Positions 25,685 to 35,148 of a DNA stretch of 64,000 nt are shown piece after piece. The stretch spans positions 1 through 64,000 of the forward strand of contig JAHDGF010000020.1 in NCBI GenBank assembly GCA_020627785.1. Direction: 5' to 3'. This DNA is from Saprospiraceae bacterium (GTDB lineage: Bacteria; Bacteroidota; Bacteroidia; Chitinophagales; Saprospiraceae). The position numbers were made by a program, and so were the translations under genes. The number at the start of each line of letters is the position of its first letter. Position 1 is the first letter of the stretch. The notes under the pieces are model-generated. The model did not search any database and was not told the origin of the DNA. It was given only the letters and a program-made list of their open reading frames with translations.

Positions 25685-26902
25685 TTAATAATCACCACAA
25701 GGTCCTATCCTCGCTTCAAAGGTAACATTGGTATTGCTGTGGAAACCTTGAAGTAATTCAACGCAATTGTCGGATAAATATTCCACCGTTCGGCCATTAT
25801 TGATCACCTGCTCTGATTCTATTTCCCCATCTGATTGGAAGGAAGCATCGTGGGCTTGTGTTCCATCTAGCTCGTTAGCATTAGCAACCGTATATTCTGT
25901 CGGGCAATTATCCGCACATACATCCCAGCCCATGTCTCTAAAAATTGAAATGGCTAAGGTATCTAAGGTGTGAATTGCGTCCCCAGCCACTATGAATGAT
26001 CGCATGATTTCATCGTTGAATGAGGCATCTAAATGGCTGAAAGAAGAACCAGGAGTCCAAGGAGAATCAGCTTTAATCTGCGCCGGCTCACCATGGTGCG
26101 CACCGTTGCAGTAAAAACCATCAAAATGAAGGTTGTCTCCTATTAATTGATTCAATAAGGCAGTGGTCCCACTGTTATAATTGGTGATTGGTGTACCTGA
26201 TCCATTTTCGATTTGTAGATCATATATATTTGGCCAGTCATTAGAGCCCCAACCTATGGAACTTCCTCCAGCAGTACCGTCAGATGCAGCACTTCCAGCG
26301 AATCCCATTCCATGTGAAAGTTCATGTAATACAACCGAGACAAGATCAATCTGGCTATTACTAGGGTTTCCCGCCGTCCCAAAATACCAGTTGGTACTTG
26401 AGTCAAGGGTCATATTGATATCAGAGCCACTATTATACTGGCTACCATTGTATTGATTAATCAACGGTTCAGGATACCATACATTCGAAAGGGGCAAGAA
26501 AGAAAGGTTGGCTCTCCAGGCGGAAGCACCAGCAAATCCAATGGCATTTCCAGGTATATCCTCCCAAGTAACATCCACCGTAATCGTTACACTCGCATCG
26601 AATAAATCTTCCATCAGGCCTAGTGCATAATTAAAGGCAGTCTGTGCAGCCGTCGGCATATCAGAATCATACGTTGCTGTGAAGTTTGAAACATTATTGC
26701 AAGTCACCATTGATCGGCTATCTGAGACCAACTTTTTTATTGGTTTCACGTTCGGTGGACTTGGTTTATGTGGACATACGACCGGTTGTGGATAGTAAAC
26801 ATCTCCGATTTCTTGAGCCCCAATAGAGGCACTAGAAAAAAGTAAAATGAATAATAACGGGGTCAGTTTAAATTCAGATTTTCCTTCAATCTTGAAGCTC
26901 AT
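25685..26902 (-). CDS. secreted leishmanolysin-like metalloprotease
   Basis: A 405-residue protein with a signal peptide (hydrophobic residues 14-27, cleavage near SIGAQ). HELSH at 193-197 within HELSHGMGF is the HExxHxxGF pattern of M8 (leishmanolysin) type enzymes. A third His (290, GSSFSHLD) ten residues before Met300 (NDEIM) fits the late ligand and Met-turn of that group. The classical metzincin third ligand ten residues after the first His is absent (Gly203). The last ~75 residues (from YTVANANELDG) form a separate domain ending RIGPCGDY, shared with the neighbouring gene at 27140, probably a secretion or surface-attachment module. Substrate unknown. Confidence 0.75.
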   Translation of the reverse strand: MSFKIEGKSEFKLTPLLFILLFSSASIGAQEIGDVYYPQPVVCPHKPSPPNVKPIKKLVSDSRSMVTCNNVSNFTATYDSDMPTAAQTAFNYALGLMEDLFDASVTITVDVTWEDIPGNAIGFAGASAWRANLSFLPLSNVWYPEPLINQYNGSQYNSGSDINMTLDSSTNWYFGTAGNPSNSQIDLVSVVLHELSHGMGFAGSAASDGTAGGSSIGWGSNDWPNIYDLQIENGSGTPITNYNSGTTALLNQLIGDNLHFDGFYCNGAHHGEPAQIKADSPWTPGSSFSHLDASFNDEIMRSFIVAGDAIHTLDTLAISIFRDMGWDVCADNCPTEYTVANANELDGTQAHDASFQSDGEIESEQVINNGRTVEYLSDNCVELLQGFHSNTNVTFEARIGPCGDY

Positions 26903-26925
26903 AAATCAACACTTTTGTACAAAGG

Positions 26926-26933
26926 CAAATATA
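26926..26933 (-). promoter_or_regulatory. possible -7 promoter element (TATATTTG)
   Basis: On the minus strand TATATTTG fits the Bacteroidota -7 consensus TAnnTTTG and lies 23 bases before the metalloprotease start at 26902. No good TTTG -33 element is seen at the expected distance, so this is a weak call. Confidence 0.3.
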
Positions 26934-27139
26934 TAATTATACTGGGTGGACTTGCTAGGTGTAAACCCCTATAATTGATGGTATTGACAATTAGTTGTCC
27001 CAAATGTCAAGGCCAAAACCTCAATACCTTTCTGTTTTAGTTAAGATTAGGATTGAAAGCTAAATTTTTGAGCAGGAATTACTTTTTAATCAGCCGTCCT
27101 TTCATCAATTTTGGCAGTAGTTCATTCTTCAAACCATAG

Positions 27140-30100
27140 TTATTTATCATCAGTACTACTACTTTCCTGCTGTATTAAATTTCCACAGCCATCAAGGAAG
27201 GCATGAAAGGTAGCACGAATTTCTACTTCAAAGCCATTGAATAATTCAACGGAAATTGCTGAATCGTAGTCTACTGCTGCATTGGTTCCGATGATTTGTT
27301 CAGACTCTAGAATTCCGTCTGTTTCAAAATCTGCAGATACACTCTGCACTCCGGTAAGCATATTTCCGTTGGCTGCTGAATATGAACCAGGACAGCCACC
27401 AGTGTAATTTAAGGTAAAGTCAAAACCAGCAGTTGACCATCGGTCATCCCATTCTATATAGTAGGTGGTTCCACCAACTACGGCTAAACCTAATACCTCA
27501 GAGGCGTAGTTGTTTTGGCCAGGTCCCATCTGACAATTGTCATCACTGTTGGCTACTTGATTCAAATTAGTGCAGGTGCCATCATAAATCCATAGCCTCG
27601 TATCAACACCACCATCGCATGAAAATACATCAATCGTTCCATCGGTCGACGGTGTAAAAGTATACCAAACTGCATTGGTCGCATTAGAATTGTTTGCTCC
27701 TGATGCACCACCACAAATTCCCATGTCAGGAGTCGTGTATACACCTTCATCTGGAATTACTTCTGCGGTTGTACAGGTAAAATTTAAATTGTATTCAATG
27801 TCAAAGGTGAATGGGGTAGAAGACCATCGGTTGTCCCATTCAATGTAAATCGGCACACCAGCTGTTACACTGAGATTTTCTAACTTGGAAGCCATTGGAT
27901 TAGTACCATCAACAACGGTACAATCATCATCTGAGCTAGCAATTAAATTAAGATTCGTACAAGTGCCTTCATGCACAAAAAGCCTTGTATTCGAATTGCT
28001 GCCGCAAGAAGTTATATTAATTTGACCGGAGTATGCTGGGGTAAATTCATACCAAACAGAATGCGCCGCATCTCCTTGAGAAGCACCGTTTCCTTGATCT
28101 ATTGCCAGAGTTGTAATTGTTCCACAAGTAGTGAGTGCTTGAGCATCTGCACAAGTGTAATTCCCCACAAAAGAACTTAATGGTATTTTCCATAGTCCTC
28201 GACCATAGCTACACGCGTACAAGGTGTTGTTTCTAATTTCCATTTCTACAAAACTCACTGCCGGAAGATTGGCGCCTACAAAGGCCCAGTTGTTTCCACT
28301 TAGATTATCCGTGTAGTAAATTCCCGCAAACATCCCGACGTAAATCCCATCGTTGGTGTCCGCTTCGTAGAGCACACATTCTGCAGGAATGTTGGGTAGA
28401 TTGTTTGAAATGTTAGTCCAGTTTGATCCAGCATCTGTCGACTCGGCTACTCTGGTCGAACCAGAAAGTGCAAGCATAACTCTTGATGGATTTGTTGGAT
28501 GAACAGTAATATAATTTATGCTGCTAAATCCTAAACTTGGTGTAATGTTGGTCCAAGTGGTCCCGCCATTGGTTGAACCGTAAAGGGTAGAATTGTAGGC
28601 CGCATAGATGTAATTATTATCACTTGGGGCAATGGCTAATTCTCTTAGTTCTGATCCAGAATTTCCTTGCGAAAAATCTGAAATTTCTGACCAGGTAGAA
28701 CCGCCATTGGTACTCTTTTGTATTTGGTTTCTTCCTTGATAGAGGGTGTTAGAATTTATCGGATCTTGCTCTAGTGGAGCAACCCAAGCACCATCACCAG
28801 GGCCTTCCGAAAGGCTATTGGCGTTAACGCCACCATCTGTGGATTTATATAAATTTCCGAATTGAACTGAACCATAGATGATATCTGCGTTGCTCCAGTC
28901 AATGAAAGTTTCCATTCCATCCGCTCCCATGAAATCATACCATACGCCCGACTTAATCACCCCTGTTCCATTGTCTTGAGATCCTCCAGATACTCGATCG
29001 ATGTCTGTTTCAGATACGCCTATTCTGTAGAATTGTCTGACTCCGATTCCTTGAGTTATATCATTGAAGGTATTGGCTTCATCATCTGAGTAAAAGATAC
29101 CTCCATCGGTACCTGCCCATATTCTATTGCCTTCGTAAATTAATATGTCCACGTCTGCATGGATGAAGGGCAATGAGCTATTTACAAGCCATGAAGTGGT
29201 TTTTGTCCAAGTAGCTCCTGAGTTTGTTGATTTCCATGTTTCGGTTCCAGCTACGTGAACTTCCGTCTTGTCTGTAGGGGAGACGATAACATCCATATCA
29301 CGAGGTGCCTGACCTCCAGAGTTGTTTTGGTTGTACGTTAGAATGTTGTTGCAATTACAAGCATTGTCTGATTGTGTTGACCAACTAGTTCCAGCATTGG
29401 TCGAAAGGTAAAGGCCATGGAAGCCACCACCATCTTCTTGAAGGGCATAGACGTAGTTATCATCATCTGGTGTTACTGCGAGCATGATGCTTTCATCACT
29501 CAACCAAGGTCCACTGAGGGTGCTAAAGCTAGTCCCTCCATTTGTGGATTTACGAATGGTCCCGATTCCCGATATATAAATGGTATTTGGATCATTGGGT
29601 TTTAATTCAAGATCATACATATTACTATTGTGATCAAAAATCGTAGTCCAAGAATCTCCCGCATTTGTTGATTTATAGACCTTACCTGTAAATTGACCCA
29701 CGGCATATACAATGTTACCGTCTGTCGGATGCATGGTAATGGTATTGATAATATCATTAGTGGTTATGCCCGTGGTATTAGACCAAGTCATTCCACCGTC
29801 TGTAGTTTTTCTTATTCCACTGCCATCAGTCCCAACCAAATAGAGCTGGTTATCTGCATGGCTAATTTCTACCGCAAAAATTTCAAGATTAGATTCTTGC
29901 TCATAAATGGTGTTCCATGTCACCCCTAAATCCGTGGTTTTCCATACACCTCCGTCTGGTGCACCGACGATGACATGATTGGAATCATTAGGATCAGCGT
30001 CAATACTTGTAATTCTTCCAAGATGAGAAGACCAAGTGTCTGTATTTATGGCTGAGTAGGGTCCTATGTCCGTGAAATTTCCACTAATGGCTCTTGAAAC

Positions 30101-30391
30101 CTCCGGATTTTTGATCATAAATTGTTCAAACTCCTCTGCTTTGGTGGCATTGCTTACGATTCTGCCATCCTTATCTAGATGTCTTTCTGCCCAATACTCC
30201 CATCTTTTGAACTGTTTATACCCCATTCCTTTCTCAGTACCCACGGTATCAAAGTGGGCTTGACCAATGGCACGTAAGTCCTCAAAGCGCATATCGCTGG
30301 TGTAGGATAGGGTCAAATAATCTTGTTGTGCAGAAATGGGTGCAATTTGCGAAAGCGTAGCAAATACAATAGTTAAAAGAATAAAACGCAT
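27140..30391 (-). CDS. secreted BNR/sortilin-type propeller protein with two PPC-like domains
   Basis: A 1083-residue exported protein, signal peptide 1-21 (ending PISAQ). Residues ~95-750 hold a large propeller with many Asp-boxes (TTDLGVTW, TTDGGMTW, STNAGDSW, STNGGTSF, STNSGATW, STNGGSTW, STDAGSNW), as in VPS10/sortilin and glycosidase-like surface proteins. Two ~125-residue PPC-like beta domains follow, each with the same CTNLN...SDD.C and YIEWD.RWS core. The final ~80 residues (GSYSAANGNMLTG to the end) match the C-terminal domain of the gene at 25685. A role in protein or glycan binding is likely; a catalytic centre is not seen. Confidence 0.82.
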   Translation of the reverse strand: MRFILLTIVFATLSQIAPISAQQDYLTLSYTSDMRFEDLRAIGQAHFDTVGTEKGMGYKQFKRWEYWAERHLDKDGRIVSNATKAEEFEQFMIKNPEVSRAISGNFTDIGPYSAINTDTWSSHLGRITSIDADPNDSNHVIVGAPDGGVWKTTDLGVTWNTIYEQESNLEIFAVEISHADNQLYLVGTDGSGIRKTTDGGMTWSNTTGITTNDIINTITMHPTDGNIVYAVGQFTGKVYKSTNAGDSWTTIFDHNSNMYDLELKPNDPNTIYISGIGTIRKSTNGGTSFSTLSGPWLSDESIMLAVTPDDDNYVYALQEDGGGFHGLYLSTNAGTSWSTQSDNACNCNNILTYNQNNSGGQAPRDMDVIVSPTDKTEVHVAGTETWKSTNSGATWTKTTSWLVNSSLPFIHADVDILIYEGNRIWAGTDGGIFYSDDEANTFNDITQGIGVRQFYRIGVSETDIDRVSGGSQDNGTGVIKSGVWYDFMGADGMETFIDWSNADIIYGSVQFGNLYKSTDGGVNANSLSEGPGDGAWVAPLEQDPINSNTLYQGRNQIQKSTNGGSTWSEISDFSQGNSGSELRELAIAPSDNNYIYAAYNSTLYGSTNGGTTWTNITPSLGFSSINYITVHPTNPSRVMLALSGSTRVAESTDAGSNWTNISNNLPNIPAECVLYEADTNDGIYVGMFAGIYYTDNLSGNNWAFVGANLPAVSFVEMEIRNNTLYACSYGRGLWKIPLSSFVGNYTCADAQALTTCGTITTLAIDQGNGASQGDAAHSVWYEFTPAYSGQINITSCGSNSNTRLFVHEGTCTNLNLIASSDDDCTVVDGTNPMASKLENLSVTAGVPIYIEWDNRWSSTPFTFDIEYNLNFTCTTAEVIPDEGVYTTPDMGICGGASGANNSNATNAVWYTFTPSTDGTIDVFSCDGGVDTRLWIYDGTCTNLNQVANSDDNCQMGPGQNNYASEVLGLAVVGGTTYYIEWDDRWSTAGFDFTLNYTGGCPGSYSAANGNMLTGVQSVSADFETDGILESEQIIGTNAAVDYDSAISVELFNGFEVEIRATFHAFLDGCGNLIQQESSSTDDK

Positions 30392-30582
30392 AAATTTCTT
30401 GTGGTTATTTTAGTAAAACACCATACTGAGAGTAGAGTTTAAATTTATTAATTTAATTCCATTAAAGCGAAGCATAAAGTCTTACTTTTTTGATTTAGCA
30501 GACAAATTGCATAGTTCAAGGGTTTACCCTTATGAGATGTGCCTGAAGACTTTGGAATAGTTATAAGAATCTTAGTTTTCTG

Positions 30583-30590
30583 TACCTTTG
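30583..30590 (+). promoter_or_regulatory. possible -7 promoter element (TACCTTTG)
   Basis: TACCTTTG matches TAnnTTTG and lies 22 bases before the ATG at 30613. TTTG at 30551 is too far upstream (28-base gap) to be a standard -33 element, so only the -7 half is supported. Confidence 0.35.
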
Positions 30591-30612
30591 CTACATAAAA
30601 TTTAGAGCTTAC

Positions 30613-31356
30613 ATGCCCTTAAAGGAAGAATTCAGATCACAAGGCGATTTTTTATTTAAATATAGAAGCTACCTCCCCATTTTCATCTTACTCATCGGCT
30701 TGGCTGTATTTATGCTGGAGTTGAAAAATGGGAGAATTTTTAACAGTTCAGAATTTAGAACGATCCAGTTTCTAGGACTCGGCGTTTCACTTTTCGGTCT
30801 TCTCATTAGATTTTTGAGCATTGGTTATGCAGCCGAAAATACATCTGGTCGAAATACCTCAGAAGGGCAGATTGCTGATACCGTGAATAAAACAGGTTTG
30901 TATTCCATTTGTAGGCACCCATTGTATGTGGGGAATTTTTTCATGTGGTTGGGTATTGCCATCTGGACATACAATGCTTGGTTTGTTGTTTGCTTTGTTC
31001 TTTTCTATTATTTGTATTACGAACGCATCATGTATGCTGAGGAAGAATTTTTGCGAGAAAAATATGGTCAAGAATATGTTCAGTGGGCTTCGGTAACGCC
31101 TCCCTTCATTCCTAAACTGTCTTCTTGGAAATCATCCAATAGTCCTTTTAATTTTAAGAAGATCATCAGGCAAGAGAAGGCAGGTATTTTGAATCTATTT
31201 CTCGTCTTTTTTATTTTTAGCCTTTCGGCAAATGTTTATTCTGGTCTAGGAACTGAAGTCATTAGTTCAGATATATGGACCCTTCTTTTTGTGGCAGCAT
31301 TCATCTATTATGTTTTGATAAAAGGACTTCAGAAATTGACACAGATTCTTGAATAA
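30613..31356 (+). CDS. ICMT-family membrane methyltransferase
   Basis: A 247-residue membrane protein. The core GLYSICRHPLYVGNFFMWLG carries the RHPxYxGN motif of isoprenylcysteine carboxyl methyltransferase and phospholipid methyltransferase families, which bind S-adenosylmethionine. The next helix and EEFLREKYGQEYVQWASVTP are also typical. At least five hydrophobic segments are visible. The N-terminus (EFRSQGDFLFKYRSYLPI) resembles bacterial enzymes that methylate lipid A phosphate (LmtA type), so lipid A or another envelope lipid is a more likely substrate than a prenylated protein. That narrower call is inference from memory. Confidence 0.75.
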   Translation: MPLKEEFRSQGDFLFKYRSYLPIFILLIGLAVFMLELKNGRIFNSSEFRTIQFLGLGVSLFGLLIRFLSIGYAAENTSGRNTSEGQIADTVNKTGLYSICRHPLYVGNFFMWLGIAIWTYNAWFVVCFVLFYYLYYERIMYAEEEFLREKYGQEYVQWASVTPPFIPKLSSWKSSNSPFNFKKIIRQEKAGILNLFLVFFIFSLSANVYSGLGTEVISSDIWTLLFVAAFIYYVLIKGLQKLTQILE

Positions 31357-31448
31357 TTACAGTCTTTCAGTTTAACCATTGATGGTCAATCTAATCTTGG
31401 ATGTCGAGTGCTTTCTCAAGATAGAAAAGAAGAATGAAAAATAAATAA

Positions 31449-32045
31449 GTGGAAATTAACATCGAGGAACAAGCGTTTATCAATTCTAACAACCTTGCCT
31501 TAGAAAGGGATGTAGAAAGTTTGTTTCATATAGATGCAAGTTCAGGTATTCAAGGCCAACTTCTAAAGCTCGAAAAGTCAAACTCCATTGATGCGAATCA
31601 AGCTTTATGTATACTTCAAGGTAGGTTGGCTTGCATCGGGGAAGAATGGGATTATGCAGAATTTAAAGCCGAGCATTGGGCCAATGTGTTTAATCCTCCC
31701 CAAGAGTATAGTGTCTATCTTTTGAAGTCATTGGAGGCGACTAGTCCTCAATTGTTTATTGAAAAGTTGTCTCAGTTTAAAGAACACTTTTTAAGTAAAG
31801 AAAAAGATTCATCGAATTTAAGACTAGCTTCTTATTTTGGAAGCTATGCATTTAATGGTGAAAATGTTGCTGACTATTTAAATCAGGTGCAAGTTTCTAA
31901 ATCCATTGCAGATTTAAAGGTAAATGCTGTTGACCCTTCTAAGATCCTTAAAGTTTTTTCCAACAGAGATCTCTGGAATTGGCAATTATGGTTTGTAGAA
32001 ACAGAATCGGCATATTTTCTCTTTGAAGATATCATCATTAGTTGA
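31449..32045 (+). CDS. hypothetical cytoplasmic protein
   Basis: A 198-residue protein starting at GTG; an ATG-started alternative is not available in this frame near the beginning. It has no signal peptide or membrane segment and is largely helical. Features such as LQGRLACIGEEWDYAEFKAEHWANVF and ASYFGSYAFNGENV do not point to a family I know. It follows the methyltransferase gene by 92 bases on the same strand and may share its transcript. Confidence 0.55.
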   Translation: MEINIEEQAFINSNNLALERDVESLFHIDASSGIQGQLLKLEKSNSIDANQALCILQGRLACIGEEWDYAEFKAEHWANVFNPPQEYSVYLLKSLEATSPQLFIEKLSQFKEHFLSKEKDSSNLRLASYFGSYAFNGENVADYLNQVQVSKSIADLKVNAVDPSKILKVFSNRDLWNWQLWFVETESAYFLFEDIIIS

Positions 32046-32267
32046 AAAGAGTTGTGGTCATCTACTTCGAACTAATCATTTAAAATTTGCGAAAGCACGA
32101 TAACTAAAAAATTACTGAAATTTAATTTCGGTCATGACCTTATACTGGTCATTTAAGGAAGTCTTTAACAGAACACTTACTTTCTATTGAATATATTTTC
32201 ACTACTTTGACGTAGGTCGACTTTTTTGGTTGACAATTATTTTAAACGAACCTTAGCTCTCATTAAA

Positions 32268-34130
32268 ATGACAAAGATTAAGCTCATTCTTTTATTGTCC
32301 ATTTCATTTTGTTTGTCTCACCTTAGCGGCCAAGAAGAAATGTATTGGTCAGATCCAGCTACTGGAAAAATTAATCTGAGTACAATAAATTCTACCTCTG
32401 TGGAGACAACAAATATTCTATCACAGAGTTCGGTTTTTTATCATGAATATGAAAAAAGTAATCGTGAATTATATTGGTCTGATATAGGAAAATCTATCAT
32501 CGTAAAAGCCAATGAAGATGGCACAAATCAAGTAAATATAATTGAAGACATCATTGATCCCAGAGGCTTAAGTGTCGGGACAGATTCTAGATTGTATTAT
32601 GTTGCCAATAATAAAATTTGGAGTTCAGATTTAAATGGAGGCGATCAAACCATCTTGTTGGATGGAAACATTGAGCCGCAAGATTTAATTTATTATAACA
32701 ATAACATCTATTGGTCAAATTTTGAAAATAACACTCTAAATGTATTAGACTTAACCACACTCGAAAATACAATCATACTCGAAGATGTATTTAATTGTTT
32801 TGATGTGGAAGTTAATACGACGACTGAAGAATTGTTTTGGGCTGCACAAGGTTCTATCAATAAATCAGATTTGGATGGAGGTAACAGAGTTTCACTTTTT
32901 AGTGATTTTGTTAATACTATTTCAATTGATGAGTCTGAAAATGTGGTGTATTGGTCAAGCCAAATTTTTAATCGGGTCTACAAATTGAACTTATTGGATC
33001 TTGAGGATAATTCAATTTTAATAAGTGGAGATATACTCAATCCTAGAACCATCCGTATCGACCCCGATGAAAATTTGATGTTTATTGCTGCTGCTAGTTA
33101 TGATGAATATATTTTTTCGGCAAATTTGGACTCAGGAAATGGAATTACTGCGCTAGCTAAAACTGTAGTTTATATACCTAGTCGTATAGAAGTAGATACG
33201 GTCAATGAAAAACTTTATTGGATAAACCAAAAAAGTTCTTTCATAAATGATCGTAGAGCAAATTTGATGCGATCAGATTTAGATGGGGCAAACATTGAAA
33301 CCTTAATTGAAAATCCAGAAATTGAACGACCGTTTGGCTTAGCTATTGATGTCGAAAATGGTCAACTATATTGGACTGAGGTGAGTTCAGAAAAGATCAT
33401 GAGATCTAATCTTGATGGTGAAGAAATAGAAGAAGTTCTGACCACCGAAGGGTCTATTGGAGACATGGCCATTGATCGCGAACGAGATGTGCTTTTCTGG
33501 GTAGATAGAGATCTAAATCAAATTTTAAAATCTGATTTAGATGGAGGAAATATTGAAGTCATTTTGAATGATACCTTGTATACACCTAGGAATATTTTTT
33601 TTAATGAAGTGGAGAATAGCATCTATTGGGTTGATGATAATACTGCTATTTTAAAGGCCTTTTCTGATGGCACAGATATTACCACTGTTATAGAGAATGA
33701 ACAGGAAACTTACATTTCAATATTTATTGATTCTGAAGAGGATAAATTGTATTACAACAGTGTTTTTGAAAGCGACAGAATTGATTGTAGTGATTTAAAC
33801 GGAGACAATATTGAAACTTTAGTTTCAATTGCATTTCCAGGTGATATCCATGTTTTAAGTGGTGAAATTTCTTCAACTACTTTTATTGAAGATTCAACTT
33901 TGCGCTTATTTCCTAATCCAGTCGTTAACAAAGTGACAATAGAGTGGCAGAAACCTATTCAAAGAATCGAGTTATTTGATTCAACAGGCAAGAAATTAAA
34001 TACTTTGAAAACCTTCGGTACGCATCGTGTCGAAATGGATTTGACCGACCATGCGAGCGGAATTTATTATGTCAGAGTATCTAATAGTAATTCTTCTGCA
34101 TTGAGGGAGGTGATAAAAATTTTAGATTAA
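32268..34130 (+). CDS. T9SS-sorted YWTD (LDL-receptor class B) beta-propeller protein
   Basis: A 620-residue protein read from the ATG at 32268; a TTG at 32226 is less likely because the 14 extra residues precede the signal peptide (cleavage near LSGQ). The body contains about ten YWTD-type blades (MYWSDPATGKI, ELYWSDIG, YYVANNKIW, LFWAAQGS, QLYWTEVSSEKIMRSNLDG, LFWVDRDLNQILKSDLDG) with the NLDG/DLDG turn of LDLR class B repeats, so two six-bladed propellers are possible. The last ~75 residues (LRLFPNPVVNKVTI to the end) are a type A sorting domain. Likely a surface binding protein; ligand unknown. Confidence 0.85.
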   Translation: MTKIKLILLLSISFCLSHLSGQEEMYWSDPATGKINLSTINSTSVETTNILSQSSVFYHEYEKSNRELYWSDIGKSIIVKANEDGTNQVNIIEDIIDPRGLSVGTDSRLYYVANNKIWSSDLNGGDQTILLDGNIEPQDLIYYNNNIYWSNFENNTLNVLDLTTLENTIILEDVFNCFDVEVNTTTEELFWAAQGSINKSDLDGGNRVSLFSDFVNTISIDESENVVYWSSQIFNRVYKLNLLDLEDNSILISGDILNPRTIRIDPDENLMFIAAASYDEYIFSANLDSGNGITALAKTVVYIPSRIEVDTVNEKLYWINQKSSFINDRRANLMRSDLDGANIETLIENPEIERPFGLAIDVENGQLYWTEVSSEKIMRSNLDGEEIEEVLTTEGSIGDMAIDRERDVLFWVDRDLNQILKSDLDGGNIEVILNDTLYTPRNIFFNEVENSIYWVDDNTAILKAFSDGTDITTVIENEQETYISIFIDSEEDKLYYNSVFESDRIDCSDLNGDNIETLVSIAFPGDIHVLSGEISSTTFIEDSTLRLFPNPVVNKVTIEWQKPIQRIELFDSTGKKLNTLKTFGTHRVEMDLTDHASGIYYVRVSNSNSSALREVIKILD

Positions 34131-34224
34131 TTTGAATATTAGACTTACCTTCCTGATGCGTTGGTATAACTTCCATTGAAAATTTTTCTTGGTGATTCGC
34201 GAGAGAAACATTTGTCATTAACGT

Positions 34225-35115
34225 TTGAATGTATTGGATTCAGAACTATTAAGTAAGGCCATTCCGGCAGCCATGCTTCTTGTGCTTGGTATCATAGAAG
34301 CAGTGGGTGGGTTATATCTGGAAGATAAACGAAGCAAGGATGATTGGACGATTGAGTTGGTCAGTCTGATTGTCTTACCCACGCTCGTGCAACCGGCTAT
34401 TTTTATTTTCACTTTGTGGATAGGTCTTCAATGGTTTCCTGCTTTTGAAGATTACTTTTTACACCTGGTTTTGGGTTGGCATTTATTGGCCTTTATAATT
34501 TTAGATGACATGACACAATACTGGTGGCATCGTCTATCTCATTCTAATCGTATGATGTGGAAATTGCACAGACCTCATCATGTGGTTGAAGAAATGGGTG
34601 TACTGGTCACCTATCGTAATGCCGTTCTTTATTATGTCTTTATGCCTGGAATTTGGTTTTCAGGGATATTAATATTTTTAGGCATGGGCTATGTCTATTT
34701 ATTTTACTTACCTGTAAAATTGGGAATCATACTTTTAGCGCACAGTGAAACCAAGTGGGATAGATTCATGTATAAATATAAAATTCTTCACCCATTGGCC
34801 TGGGTCGTTGAACGAGTCATATCTACACCGAGCACACATTTTGCACATCATGGTTTGACCGAAGAAGATGGAATTTCTCATCCCAATGGCAATTATGGAA
34901 ACATGCTATTTATCTGGGACGTTATATTTGGCACTGCCAAAATCACGCGACAATATCCTACCAAGTTTGGCGCATGGAATCAGATTAAAGAACCTTGGTA
35001 TGTTCAATTTATGTTTCCGATCATTCGGTCTAAAAGACCAGAAAGTGAATTACATTCTTTAATCACTAAAAATGATTACGATCCTTCCATTGATTTTAAG
35101 GAGTTTGATCGGTAA
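34225..35115 (+). CDS. sterol desaturase / fatty acid hydroxylase family protein
   Basis: A 296-residue membrane di-iron oxygenase. The histidine clusters are present: HRLSH (HxxxH), HRPHH (HxxHH) and THFAHHG, which bind two irons and hydroxylate or desaturate a lipid. Several hydrophobic segments surround them. The start shown is TTG; the first in-frame ATG is at 34273 and would remove 16 residues, so the true start is uncertain. In Bacteroidota such enzymes may act on fatty acids, carotenoids or sphingolipids. No pathway genes are adjacent. Confidence 0.82.
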   Translation: MNVLDSELLSKAIPAAMLLVLGIIEAVGGLYLEDKRSKDDWTIELVSLIVLPTLVQPAIFIFTLWIGLQWFPAFEDYFLHLVLGWHLLAFIILDDMTQYWWHRLSHSNRMMWKLHRPHHVVEEMGVLVTYRNAVLYYVFMPGIWFSGILIFLGMGYVYLFYLPVKLGIILLAHSETKWDRFMYKYKILHPLAWVVERVISTPSTHFAHHGLTEEDGISHPNGNYGNMLFIWDVIFGTAKITRQYPTKFGAWNQIKEPWYVQFMFPIIRSKRPESELHSLITKNDYDPSIDFKEFDR

Positions 35116-35137
35116 TTTCCTCTGTTTGGAAATTTTT
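35114..35137 (+). terminator. weak rho-independent terminator
   Basis: Seven-base stem AATTTCC / GGAAATT with a seven-base loop, followed by three further T, starting at the stop of the desaturase gene. The stem is AT-rich and the T-run is short. Confidence 0.4.
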
Positions 35138-35148
35138 GAATTGAATTT

